From Undaria pinnatifida (lineage: Eukaryota; Sar; Phaeophyceae; Laminariales; Alariaceae), in the NCBI GenBank assembly GCA_012845835.1, contig JABAKD010000023.1, positions 18,515,027-18,579,026 of the forward strand: a stretch of 64,000 nucleotides of DNA, written 5' to 3'. The notes below the pieces were generated by a model. The model saw only the letters and a list, made by a program, of their open reading frames with translations. It was not told the DNA's origin and searched no databases. Each line of letters begins with the position of its first letter. Within the stretch, counting starts at the first letter, position 1. The position numbers and the translations under genes were made by a program. Below, piece after piece: positions 55,079 to 64,000 of this stretch.

Positions 55079-55138
55079 AAATCCAGAAATATATTGAAAG
55101 AAAAGAAATTGTCGTAGTCCTATTTACTTGGATTTAGT

Positions 55139-55372
55139 ATGCATGAACAGTTGACAGAGTATCAAAGAGTAATCGACGTAGGCGACGATTTGGACCCTGA
55201 GATTCCCAGACACCTGTTATCAGTGTCTACAGAGGGCGAGGCATATCATTCAGAATTTTTCTTCATGTTTTCAAGACAAATCGGCCGGAAATGTGCGGGG
55301 AAACTAGCGTTTCGTGCTTATATTCGTCGTTTGCTCAATAGGGGAAAAATATTCAAATTGAACATGGGATAA
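55139..55372 (+). other. Candidate coding frame, 77 codons
   Basis: Starts MHEQLTEYQRVIDVGDDLDP and has a basic tail (GKLAFRAYIRRLLNRGKIF). Charge pattern and lack of low complexity look protein-like. Unrecognised. Confidence 0.3.
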
Positions 55373-55814
55373 ATGCGTTCCTTCATTTTCCCTGGGACTT
55401 GGCGGAGACAGCAAAGCAATCCGCGCTCGAATCCAATCAATAGCCGACGAGAAATTGTTGATCAAACTTGGCTTTTTTGCTGCCTCCTGAGCAAAAGTTC
55501 CAAAACAAATCATCAAAAACATATACAGAAAAAAAAAAGAAACCCGGGGAAAAACGAAAAAAACGAGGCAAACACCAATACATGTCTTTGTTCGTGTAGG
55601 GCAAACGCAGCCAGACACGGGCGAACGTATCCGCACGCCGACCGACTGCCATCACAGCAGGAGCCATCAAGAGATTAGGGAGGGAATCTGTGACTGGGCC
55701 TTGATGCAGCGGGAAACGACCTGCCCCGAGCTTCCAGATGCGGATGCATCTGTTATCGTACGCACGAAATCTTTGAGCAAACAATTTGGTCCGAATGTAT
55801 GGCCCGTTTTATAA
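55358..55814 (+). pseudogene. Decayed coding region with one internal TGA
   Basis: One plus-strand frame stays open for about 150 codons except for a TGA at 55488. It reads LGGDSKAIRARIQSIADEKL and, after the stop, KVPKQIIKNIYRKKKETRG, HQEIREGICDWALMQRE and VIVRTKSLSKQFGPN. The opposite strand is also open in part, so this is suggestive only. Family unrecognised. Confidence 0.3.
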
Positions 55815-56527
55815 TTATATGAATATAGCCCGGCCCTTAAATTTCCGGAGAAACAGGTACCTGGTATGGTTGGCAATGACTCGTACCATACGAGTAAGAT
55901 TGCGCGAGTACAGTGAAATACAAGCTTGGAGCCTGACCCCAGGCACTTGCTGAAAAAGCCTTGGCAAAGATTCAAGCCCAGCGGCACGTACAGCGACAAC
56001 GTACACGTGGGCTAGAGGTGGGGCGCGCCGCCACCGAGGTATACGGGCGGCGTCGTATACCATGCGCGGTGCAGCACGGCCCAGGGTCTTGCACAGCAGC
56101 AGCAGCCAAGAAAACAAGAGATCAACCCCTCCTGCTTGAATCGTACCACATTTGGGGTAGCACCGTCGTGCTGCCGGCCGCCGAGCCCAAGAGGCCGCTC
56201 ACGCTCGTGCGTCCATGTGTACGCTGCTGCTCTGCGCTCTGGGCATGTGGCTGTACAGCCGTACGCTTCGTACGAGAAGCAAAGGCACCCCGGTGGGCTG
56301 ACTTTTTTTTAGCAAAAGGGTGATGGCCGCCTGTGGCAGCAGTGCTTTTTGTGTGAATGCTACGCTCCGAACAGCTTTTTGCCGTGACGTGGTTTTGTTT
56401 TCCCTATCGCTGATTGGTTGATTTCCTGAAGAGTTTTTTCGTAGAGAACGACCATGGGACATTTGTTTTTCCAGTTTTACGTTCAACAATTTTCCATTCC
56501 CAGGCCTAACTGTTCTGTGAAGAATCC

Positions 56528-56955
56528 GGGAGAGTGTTGATTTGGAATTTTCAGTATGGCAGTTTCTTAACAGTTTCGTGCCGGTTCGGGCTATTGGCCT
56601 ATTATTGGGTACCTAGCAGTACTTGGCTGGCGTTCTTGATGGTGGACTGTGAGCTCTCATGCACGATGGTGGACTTTTCGACTTGCCTCTACCCTGGGTT
56701 TAGGAGATCAATACAATGACTTGAAACCTACCCCGCTAGGAGCTAACGAACACCAGGTATATGAAATCCTAATCCAACGCCACACAAGGGAGTCTCCCAT
56801 TTCGACCAACGATATGCTCGGTGTGATTGGTGCGGTATGGCCCACGCGTTGTGAGGCTTGCTGCGGGCGGCAAGAGTGCAGCGCACCGAGTACACGCGGT
56901 GTTCACAGCAGTGCAAACACCCATCTCATTTGGCGCGCTAGTACTCGCAGTTTGT
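56528..56955. repeat. Repeat Y then X (order Y-X)
   Basis: Y (56528-56757) and X (56805-56950) match 52080-52300 and 51790-52015, in swapped order. This is what two windows cut from an X-Y tandem or circular array would show. Confidence 0.8.
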
Positions 56956-57243
56956 TACACATGTATACCAGTGTGTAGAACACGCGGCGTAATATTTGAG
57001 CTGCATTTTTTGTTCAAGTAATGTGTGCAATGCAGGTTAGGTATGACGGTTTCGGAATGTTGTGTCGGTTCGACGAGTTTGGATTTTTCTTTTCTTTTTC
57101 ATCCCCTCTCTACTACGTAGCCTTGTGGTATGCCCTACCCCCCCACCCCCCCAGCGCTCTGCACGCTGGTTGTGGGCGTACGGCGTAATAGCCCTAGCCT
57201 ACGTGTGGTACTGACGTACGCGCTGCGTTTTTCCCCATGTAGG

Positions 57244-57412
57244 AGTACACACCACGTGTGTTTCGGCGACGATGCTTAGCGGGACAGAAACTCGTTTGTT
57301 CTTTTAGTACTTGTATGTTTTATATAATACACACCACGTGTGTTTCGGCGACGATGCTTAGAGGGCCAGAAACTCGTTCGTGCTTTTTGTACTAGTGTAT
57401 TTCATATGATGT
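57244..57412. repeat. 85-bp tandem duplication
   Basis: Two units share ACACACCACGTGTGTTTCGG (itself containing the palindrome ACACGTGTG-like CACGTG), CGACGATGCTTAG and AGAAACTCGTT. Confidence 0.92.
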
Positions 57413-57974
57413 GCTGCTTGCAAGCCGCACGTGCGGCTCTGCTTTGACGTACGCTCCTTCGTGCGAGGTGTTAAGCCGCCCCTGTAGTCTACTCTCTCTT
57501 CGGTTCACCATATTACGTATGGACCCCGGGTGGCGTACTTGTCACTCACCTCTGCGCCCGGTCTCACAGTTCTTGTAGGGCTACAGCGGCGGCACTCACT
57601 TCCTCTGGATCGTACATACCGTGTTGGTTTTCCGGGCCTTCGGTGTCCGTATCCTGAACTTTGTATACCAAGAGGGGGTAAAAACTCTGGTTCTCGGGAT
57701 GTGCCGATTCCAAGCTCGGCACATGCGCAAAGCGGGTGTTCGAGCGACACGGTTCAATGGGATGCAGTATGCGTACGATACGGGCGACATACAGGCACAG
57801 GAATGATGCGTGACAGTGTACAGTGGTTCAGTCATTTCTTTCTTCCATCGGTCGTGCTTGTTAAACATATGGTGGGCACCGGCGTATGCAGGATTATTAA
57901 CTCGTTAGGATACGGCCGATGTAACCCTGCAAATCCTATTAAGCAATAGGCTGAATGCGTATAACTTTGATATT

Positions 57975-58580
57975 TTGTCTCAGGGTCAGAACTTGAACTC
58001 CAAGGCGGATACGCGGACCCCCCGTGAAAGGGGAGGGGTTTCCACGTCTTCCAGGAAGAATTCCTCCGCCGGGGACATCCTTCCTTTACCTACATCGTGC
58101 TGTGGAGGGCCTATTCGATGGCATAATCTCCACATTACACGATGCACCCTCCACGTATTACTGTTCCGGTCAGCTATCACGCATATCAGGATAATCCCGG
58201 CGTCTCATGCGCCCTGGCGCTTAGCGCTGCAGCACCCCCGCTGCACGACGCATAACTATCGTCGGCACAAAGCGGGCGTCCCGGTCATGACCCGGTTACA
58301 GCGTGAACACCGTCCTCCTCTCTCCGCCGCCGCCTGCCTGGCGTTGCCTCCTCCTCTTCCAGCGAGACTCTTAGCTAGCGTCGGCGCCGGGCAGATGTTG
58401 GGCATCGCCTCCGGTCATTTTCCGGCAACTAAACTCCGGGTGCACTCCTCCATTCCCAAACCTGACCCGCCGTTTCAGCGAACGGTTCCCGTACACGCCG
58501 GTAGACCGGCGATCTTTAAACTTTCCTTCCCTTCCAGGACACAGCAGGTGCGCTCCATCGCCGTAGACGGACGCACTTGA
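57975..58580 (+). other. 201-codon candidate frame
   Basis: Follows a TTTTGTCTCAG acceptor-like site. Begins SQGQNLNSKADTRTPRERGG, later LQREHRPPLSAAACLALPPP and KPDPPFQRTVPVHAGRPAI. Pro/Ala/Arg-rich, no motif. The 3' part includes a short duplicated CCTTCCAGGA.ACAGCAG word (58534 and 58592). The length is notable but the composition is disordered-like. Confidence 0.3.
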
Positions 58581-58619
58581 AACGGCTCCTGCCTTCCAGG
58601 AAACAGCAGACGTTGCAAT

Positions 58620-59615
58620 TACCACTGTGCAGCCCCGCCCAGTTGGGGCCTCTCCGGAAACTGGATCTTCTGGGGAAGAAGGACCTGGTCTTGTTGAACA
58701 CTTGATGATCGTCTCAAATTATGCCGGCCTGTGTGAGGTCGTTCTTGATCTTCTCACTTTTTCACCAACATGTTGTCACGTCGTTCTTGTTTTTGTCATC
58801 TACAAGTCTTCTCCTTGTACACCAGCGTTCTCCACTTTTGTCCACCCCTCTTTGTTAGACCGCGCAGGGAGTTGAAACCCTTCGGAGGGGGGTGGTTTGA
58901 ACTCGCTGCCCAGTCTTAGTTCAGCTTCTCTGCCCCCCAAAGTGTGGTTTTTCTTCCCAGAACGCGTGGCAAGCTATCACTGTGTTCAGAATGTGAGAGC
59001 AGCTTGTCGGCTATCATGACTACAGTATTGGCTCAGTCTGGGTACTGTATATTTGCTCTTTCTATCCCTCCCTCTCTTTATGCTTTTCTTCCTGAACGCT
59101 CGGCTAGGGCCTTGACATTAGCTCCGTTGTCGGTGGCGGTATACTTGCAAAGTTGTCGACTACCATTCCCAGTTCTAGCATTCACACTAATCAAGACATT
59201 TGGCAGCCTGTATAAAACGGCACGAGCGGGTGTATCGTCCCTGTGTCTGTACGCCTGGAATTGCTCGTTGATAATGTGCTGTATGGCCGGTTGATCTGTG
59301 GCCCAACGGTAAACTGAGCGTGCGCGGAGTAAACCCGCTGGGCCGTGGTCGGCACATTGATCAGGTGATGGCGGCTATGTCTGGTGAGGTACCTGCGCCG
59401 TCCGAAGCAAACCTTACGATGGCGTCACGCACGTACGTTAGACCGTGATGTATGACGCTCTGTATGGCCGATGGTGAGGTTGCATCCTCAGGTCAGGGCC
59501 GGCGTCGCTGTAGCACCCGGCCTCCCACCGTATAATTTTGCGAAGCAAACATGTAGCGACACTGTTACAGTACAGTAATAGTGTCCTTGCACAATAAATA
59601 GTGTGTATCCAAATT
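58620..59615. other. No gene or repeat recognised
   Basis: A 116-codon hydrophobic plus frame (58944-59294) could suggest membrane segments but has no supporting motif or splice context. Confidence 0.35.
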
Positions 59616-59616
59616 A

Positions 59617-59904
59617 TTGTACCAGGGTATACTTTTTCGATGGCACCGGAAATTGTTGATCATCTCCAAGTATATAGGGCGGAAGACGAAACGGATTTTC
59701 TACTCCACGGGTAATGAACTGGCGCTGTGGGTGCAGAGGCCCGCGTTGACCAGGGGTGGCACTTCGCGGCAACTGGCTCTGCGGGCTGCTGGTGTTCATT
59801 ACAATCTTGAATGTATTTTGAGTTCAACAATATATTTGGCCATGAAGCATGCCGACATTGGTTGGTTGACGAACAGTCATGACTTCGATCCCGAGATCAA
59901 ATGA
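59617..59904 (+). other. Candidate coding frame, 95 codons
   Basis: Reads NELALWVQRPALTRGGTSRQ, then CILSSTIYLAMKHADIGWL and ends HDFDPEIK. It looks protein-like without low complexity. It may be a TE relic, since the sequence just downstream (59945-60030) has a partner at 51005-51090. Family unrecognised. Confidence 0.35.
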
Positions 59905-60179
59905 GCAGCTAAGCAAATGCTAACGATGATCATGTACACGGGTGCGACGAGAATTACGGACAGGGCGAAGGCAGCAGACGTGCCTGCATGTAATTCAAGA
60001 CCCAATGTAGAGCTGTATTCGAATACGGGCAAATTAACAAACACAACAACCCGCGGCCAACGCCGCCTGTTTCACCGCCTAACGGAGGAAACACCCTGCT
60101 GGCGCTCAGGATGTACCCACTCTGCCCCTCCTTCCCTTGCCTTGACGGTCAAACGCATACATTCGTCGTCCTGGTGAAT

Positions 60180-61854
60180 ACGACGGAGTGGGGAATGCCG
60201 TGAAGAAACCTTTGTAGGAAGATCAAGCTGTAAAGCAACTAGTAGCAAACATATTTATCTGTTTTTGTACGTTTAAGATTTACAACAGTACCATGACCCG
60301 GCGTAAGCAAGAAGCAGATCCGCTAATAGGCTGCATTCCTGCTGTATCTACCCGTGTACTGACGGCGGTACGCTACAACAGTACCTCGCTGAGTGTTGAC
60401 CAAATTGTTTCGTCGAACTCTGAGCTGGTTCGTTTTTAAACGCACCGCTAGTGGTACGCTTCGGACGTAAATCCTTGTTATATAATACCGTAGCGTCGTG
60501 GTGATCTTCTCTTTATGGATCTTTTGAAACATTCGGTTTCAGTACTCATTTAGCCTTTTTTTTCTCCGCTGTATCAGCCAGTTCTGTCATACTTACGGAG
60601 TACCACTAGTAGTACGCCCATTAATAGTCGAAGACCGATGCAGGTTGTCCTTATTCGAGCATGGTTCCTAAATGTATGGGAGGCCAACAGCAGTAGATTG
60701 ATAACAACGTACCAGGTATCAGGTATTTACTCTTACCGATTGGAAACCCCCCCCAGTGCAATGCAATACCAACCGCGCGCATATCTCCCTACAAGTGGGG
60801 GGACTGCTTTGGCTATACTAAAGTAACACTAAGCTAGTGAAACCCTTCCATCACTGTTGGGCGTGCGATGGTATGGTATGCAATAATTTGAATCCAGGCG
60901 TACTGATGACGAAACGGTACGTTATAAGACATTTTTTTCGTGTGTGTTTTAATCGTCTCGTTTCCTGTCGGTAATGGCACTATAGTTATCCCACAAGGGC
61001 GTTCCATCAGGATATCGTTGCGACAGGCGTACAAGCCTTGGTTGATGCGACTGGCTTGCATGCTGTTGCTGGCGCGTGCTGATCCTCTCCTTACGGCGGC
61101 GAGTTGCTTTCGTCATAGCCTGTCACATATTGTCCTCTTGCTCCTTCGTTCTCAATACGTGCTCTTTACAAAATTTTCTACAGTAAGCCGCATCCCACGC
61201 CACACGTGCCCCTTCTCGCTCCCTGGTGGTCCTTAAGCTGGAGTTGGAAGTGTGACGCTCTTCTCGAGATCACTTCTATCGTACGGTGTAAAATATGTTG
61301 TGCGTATTTTCTCAACAACAGATGGGTCGTGGGCCCGTCTATGCCGAGTACCCGAAAAGTGCTCAATGGACAGCTTTTGAGTAGACCCAAGAAGCAGGTA
61401 AAATGCGAATTCATTATTTTTCCGGGCAATTTTGTTTGGTATGTACAAACAAATGGTCATTGCGTCCGGTAGTGATGATAATGATGTGTCTTTGTGCCAC
61501 CCCCCTAGGCACCTTGCATCAGATGTTGTTGTGGTTGTTGTTCTCACTTTAACTCGAATAATCTAGTCCGTGGTCTCAGGACAGGCTCCAGCCACTCTGG
61601 AGTGGAGGAATACCCCACGAAAAAAACACAAACAAAACCAAAAGTGGTACACGCATATATCATAGGTGACGCAATTCATGCCTCCGCCAGAAAAAATTGA
61701 AACGTGAAATCGCGAGTCAGCCTACGATTTGCCATGTCCATACTGGTACATACGTCGCACTACTCGCGCCTGAAAAAACCGACTACACCGCTTGCCACCC
61801 AGAAACTACTACCACGTATGTATTACAAATGGTACCTATCACTATGCGTTCACA
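60180..61854. other. No gene or repeat recognised
   Basis: Short overlapping frames on both strands, none with motifs. Two TACCAGGTA-type words occur at 60708-60725. Confidence 0.45.
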
Positions 61855-62012
61855 CGTCCGACTCAAGTCATTTGGAAAAAAGTCAAGAAAAGAAAAGACG
61901 ACAAAGAAAGAAAAATAACAGAAAGCGAAAAAGGAATAGAAAATAAAAGAAAATACAAGACAATACAAGAAGAGGAAGCAAGGAAAGGAAAGAAAAAAGA
62001 AAACATACTAGC
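61855..62012. repeat. A/G-rich (GAAA) tract abutting LINE copy 2
   Basis: Plus strand reads AAGAAAAGAAAAGACGACAA-type purine sequence for about 155 bp and ends next to the LINE 3' boundary. For a minus-strand LINE this is a pyrimidine tract, not a poly(A) tail. Confidence 0.85.
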
Positions 62013-64000
62013 CGACCCTATGAACTAAAGACGGCATCAGGCTCATAGTGGGTGTCAAGTGCATCAATGGCACTGGGGGGAGAACGCAACAAGGCGAAGA
62101 AATCAAGGCGGCGTTACGCTAAGTTGTGACGGCCATTGGAAGGCACACAAGCTTAAAGACGATGATGGCCGGACCCAGACCTCAGTCTCTTGGACAGGAC
62201 CCCCCCCTTCCCCCCTCCCCTCCCCCCGCCTCCCTTCCCCCGGCCTTTTAGAAATGCGGACGGTGTGGCGCTGCCGCGGCCTTTGCGTGCCGCTCTGCAG
62301 CTCTGCATCTCTCCGTGTCATGCCATTGCCGCATGGATGACTGCTCCCTCCTCTACCCGTCGAAACCATCTGCCGGCCTGCTGTGCATCCTTTCGCCACC
62401 CTTCGAACTTCATTCCAAAGGCCGACATATCCTCCTTCAGGTGCACCATCCAGTCCTTCTCTTGCCCCCCTGAGTAGCCCTTACCCCCAACAAGCTCCCC
62501 AAACGCTACCCTCTGTGACAGACGCTCCTCCCCCATACGTGCTGCGAATCCCGCAAACAATATCCTCCGTTTGCGCACTATCGCCTGTAGGCTCTCGGAA
62601 GCCGTCTTGGCAAGCGCGTCGGCGTACGATAGGGTGTGATCGTCACGCTTCCGTTTCCACCATCCGAGGCATCGGAGGAGCATGGAGTGGTGAACCCGTC
62701 GCAGCCTGTCATAGTCAGGTTTGTTCGGGCTCCACGTCATGCAACCGTAGAGTAGTGTCTCGACCACCTCGGCTTTAAGCAACCGCACCTTCAATCGTAA
62801 GCCCACACCCGGGCGATCATAGATTTCCATCTCGTATCGCTGGAAGCACGCCCAGGCCCTCTGAAGACGCCGTGTTATCTCGCATGCTGAGGTCTCCGTT
62901 CGCGCTGATGGCTCCGCCCAAGTACACAAACTCAATCGTTTGTTTGTTTACCTGGCCGGCTGCATTGATGGCAAACGACACCTTCCCGCCACCTTTAGTC
63001 TGCAGGCACATGATCTCCGTTTTTGCCTCGGAGACCGTAAGCCCGAACGCCGAGCACGCAGTCACGATCACCGTCCTCATCCTCCCTAACCCTTCTGATG
63101 AACTCGATACGATGCTCGCATCGTCAGCGTACAGCATACCTCACAACCTCTGCACCTCCTCCTCCTCCTTCCCCCCGCCCCCCCCCCCCCCCCCCCACGC
63201 CCATCGACTTTGCCTGTGCGTGGTGTGCCCTTCTTCTCCCCTTTCTCCTTCTTTCGTTGGAGCTGCACCATGTTGTTCGTGATGACTGCATCAGAGAGAA
63301 AACGTTTATCGGCCACACGCAGCACGGCCGTGAAAACCATGTTGAACATCAGTGGCGCGAGCACGCATCCTTGCCTGACACCTTGCCCCATGTCGAACTT
63401 ATCCAAGCACTCTACATCATCCATCCGCACGCATGCGTGCATGCCGTCGTGGATTTTGGCGGATGACGGTGAGCGTTCTCATGGACACGCCGAAACGAGC
63501 AAGGACATCCCACAGAAGGGTTCCGTCGACGGAATCATATGCTTTGGTGAGGTCGATAAAACACAAGTGCAAGGGGGTGTCCTTCTTCCGCACCAGTTCC
63601 TGCAATTTTCATACCACGAACATCATGTCAACCGTCGAGCGTTGCGGTCTGAACCCACACTGTTCCTCAGGCGAAATGTTCTCGCGTTCGCAGTAGTCAC
63701 GAAGGCAACCCGCGATGCCTTTGAGGAGTACTTTGCGTGTGTGAGCCACGAGGGAGATGCCATTATAGTTGCCACACTCTGTCCGATATTTCTTCTTGTG
63801 CAGCACCTTGATCGTTGCATCTTTCCATTGTCGTCTCACGCCACCTCCCCTCCACACAGCGACGTTGATATCGTGGAACGTTCCGAGCGTGTCCATTCTT
63901 CCTTCCTCGGCCAAGACCTTCAGGAGCTCGACCGGGAGACCATCGGGCCCGACCGCCTTTCCGTTCTTCAACGCACGGATCGCCTCCTCTACTTGGTACC
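62013..64000 (-). mobile_element. APE-type LINE, copy 2, 3' portion, continues past the window
   Basis: Same family and orientation as 1-3571, aligned from AAAGACGGCATC (62032) to the RT finger at the right edge. C tracts recur in the 3' UTR (62199-62250). A second, longer C tract at about 63173-63202 lies inside the RT just before the YADD block. Copy 2 is less decayed than copy 1 in the blocks that can be compared. Confidence 0.88.
62318..63971 (-). pseudogene. Reverse transcriptase of LINE copy 2, frameshifted
   Basis: Blocks on the minus strand: [79 protein letters not shown], the catalytic MLYADDASIV, VYLGGAISANGDLSM and KAEVVETLLYGCMTWSP with LLRCLGWWKRKRDDH. They alternate between two frames, so at least three frameshifts separate them. 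One sits in the C tract at about 63173-63202 (Gly-rich in translation). All catalytic aspartates seen are intact. The upstream endonuclease lies beyond the window. Confidence 0.9.

Noticed and set aside
1-64000. A complete new defence, biosynthetic or signalling system
   Set aside because: No cluster of cooperating enzymes is visible. The window is explained by mobile elements, satellites and a few uncertain exons.

Overview
This is a TE-dense nuclear window from a eukaryote. Evidence: a spliced candidate gene with GTAAGC and GTGAGT donors and pyrimidine-rich AG acceptors, APE-type LINEs, a Ty3/gypsy LTR element, class II elements with exact target duplications, many GC-rich satellites, and trinucleotide tracts (CTG, CAA, CCG). 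No bacterial operon, rRNA, complete tRNA gene or CRISPR array was seen. A marine alga or other protist fits; I lean weakly towards a brown alga or other stramenopile because of the intron-rich small exons and Ala/Gly/Gln homopolymers. That is inference, since no taxonomic marker is present.

Layout. Two minus-strand copies of one LINE family bracket the window (1-3571, and 62030 past the right edge); both are broken. Two near-perfect 75-bp palindromes with tRNA-like A/B boxes sit behind the first copy. At 7341-11837 a 4.5-kb non-autonomous hAT-like element with an exact 8-bp duplication (CTCCACAT) splits a minus-strand coding region (fragments 6574-7332 and 11846-12435). It carries GGGTACCC-rich subterminal DNA, a 585-bp tandem duplication and an ~11-unit internal array. 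From 12.3 to 17.5 kb and 25 to 30 kb lies a modular repeat family: a CCAAT/hairpin end module, 218-226-bp satellite units, and a GTGGGTGG-rich body, in both orientations. At 18257-24858 is a degenerate gypsy element with LTRs, PPT, gag, protease, RT and RNase H, but no recognisable integrase.

30.6-37 kb is the most host-like part. It has the least repeat content and holds a four-exon candidate gene (30690-32763) plus weaker coding pieces. 37.4-39 kb holds CAGCTCAGC/GTGCGGTGC arrays. At 39653-41453 is a second hAT-like element whose ends carry CCCGA pentamer arrays. 42.5-47.2 kb is a three-module satellite, invaded by an 814-bp element with 17/21 matching terminal inverted repeats and a TAA duplication (PIF/Harbinger-like). 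47.2-61.9 kb is a mosaic of small candidate exons, decayed repeats, two TACCGG minisatellites, a second copy of a poly(A)-tailed retroposed unit, and circularly permuted fragments of another repeat.

I see no operon-like cooperation between genes. The unifying theme is nested mobile elements, several of which carry their own tandem arrays near their ends. Product names are limited to what visible motifs support, and most host coding calls are ab initio and low-confidence.
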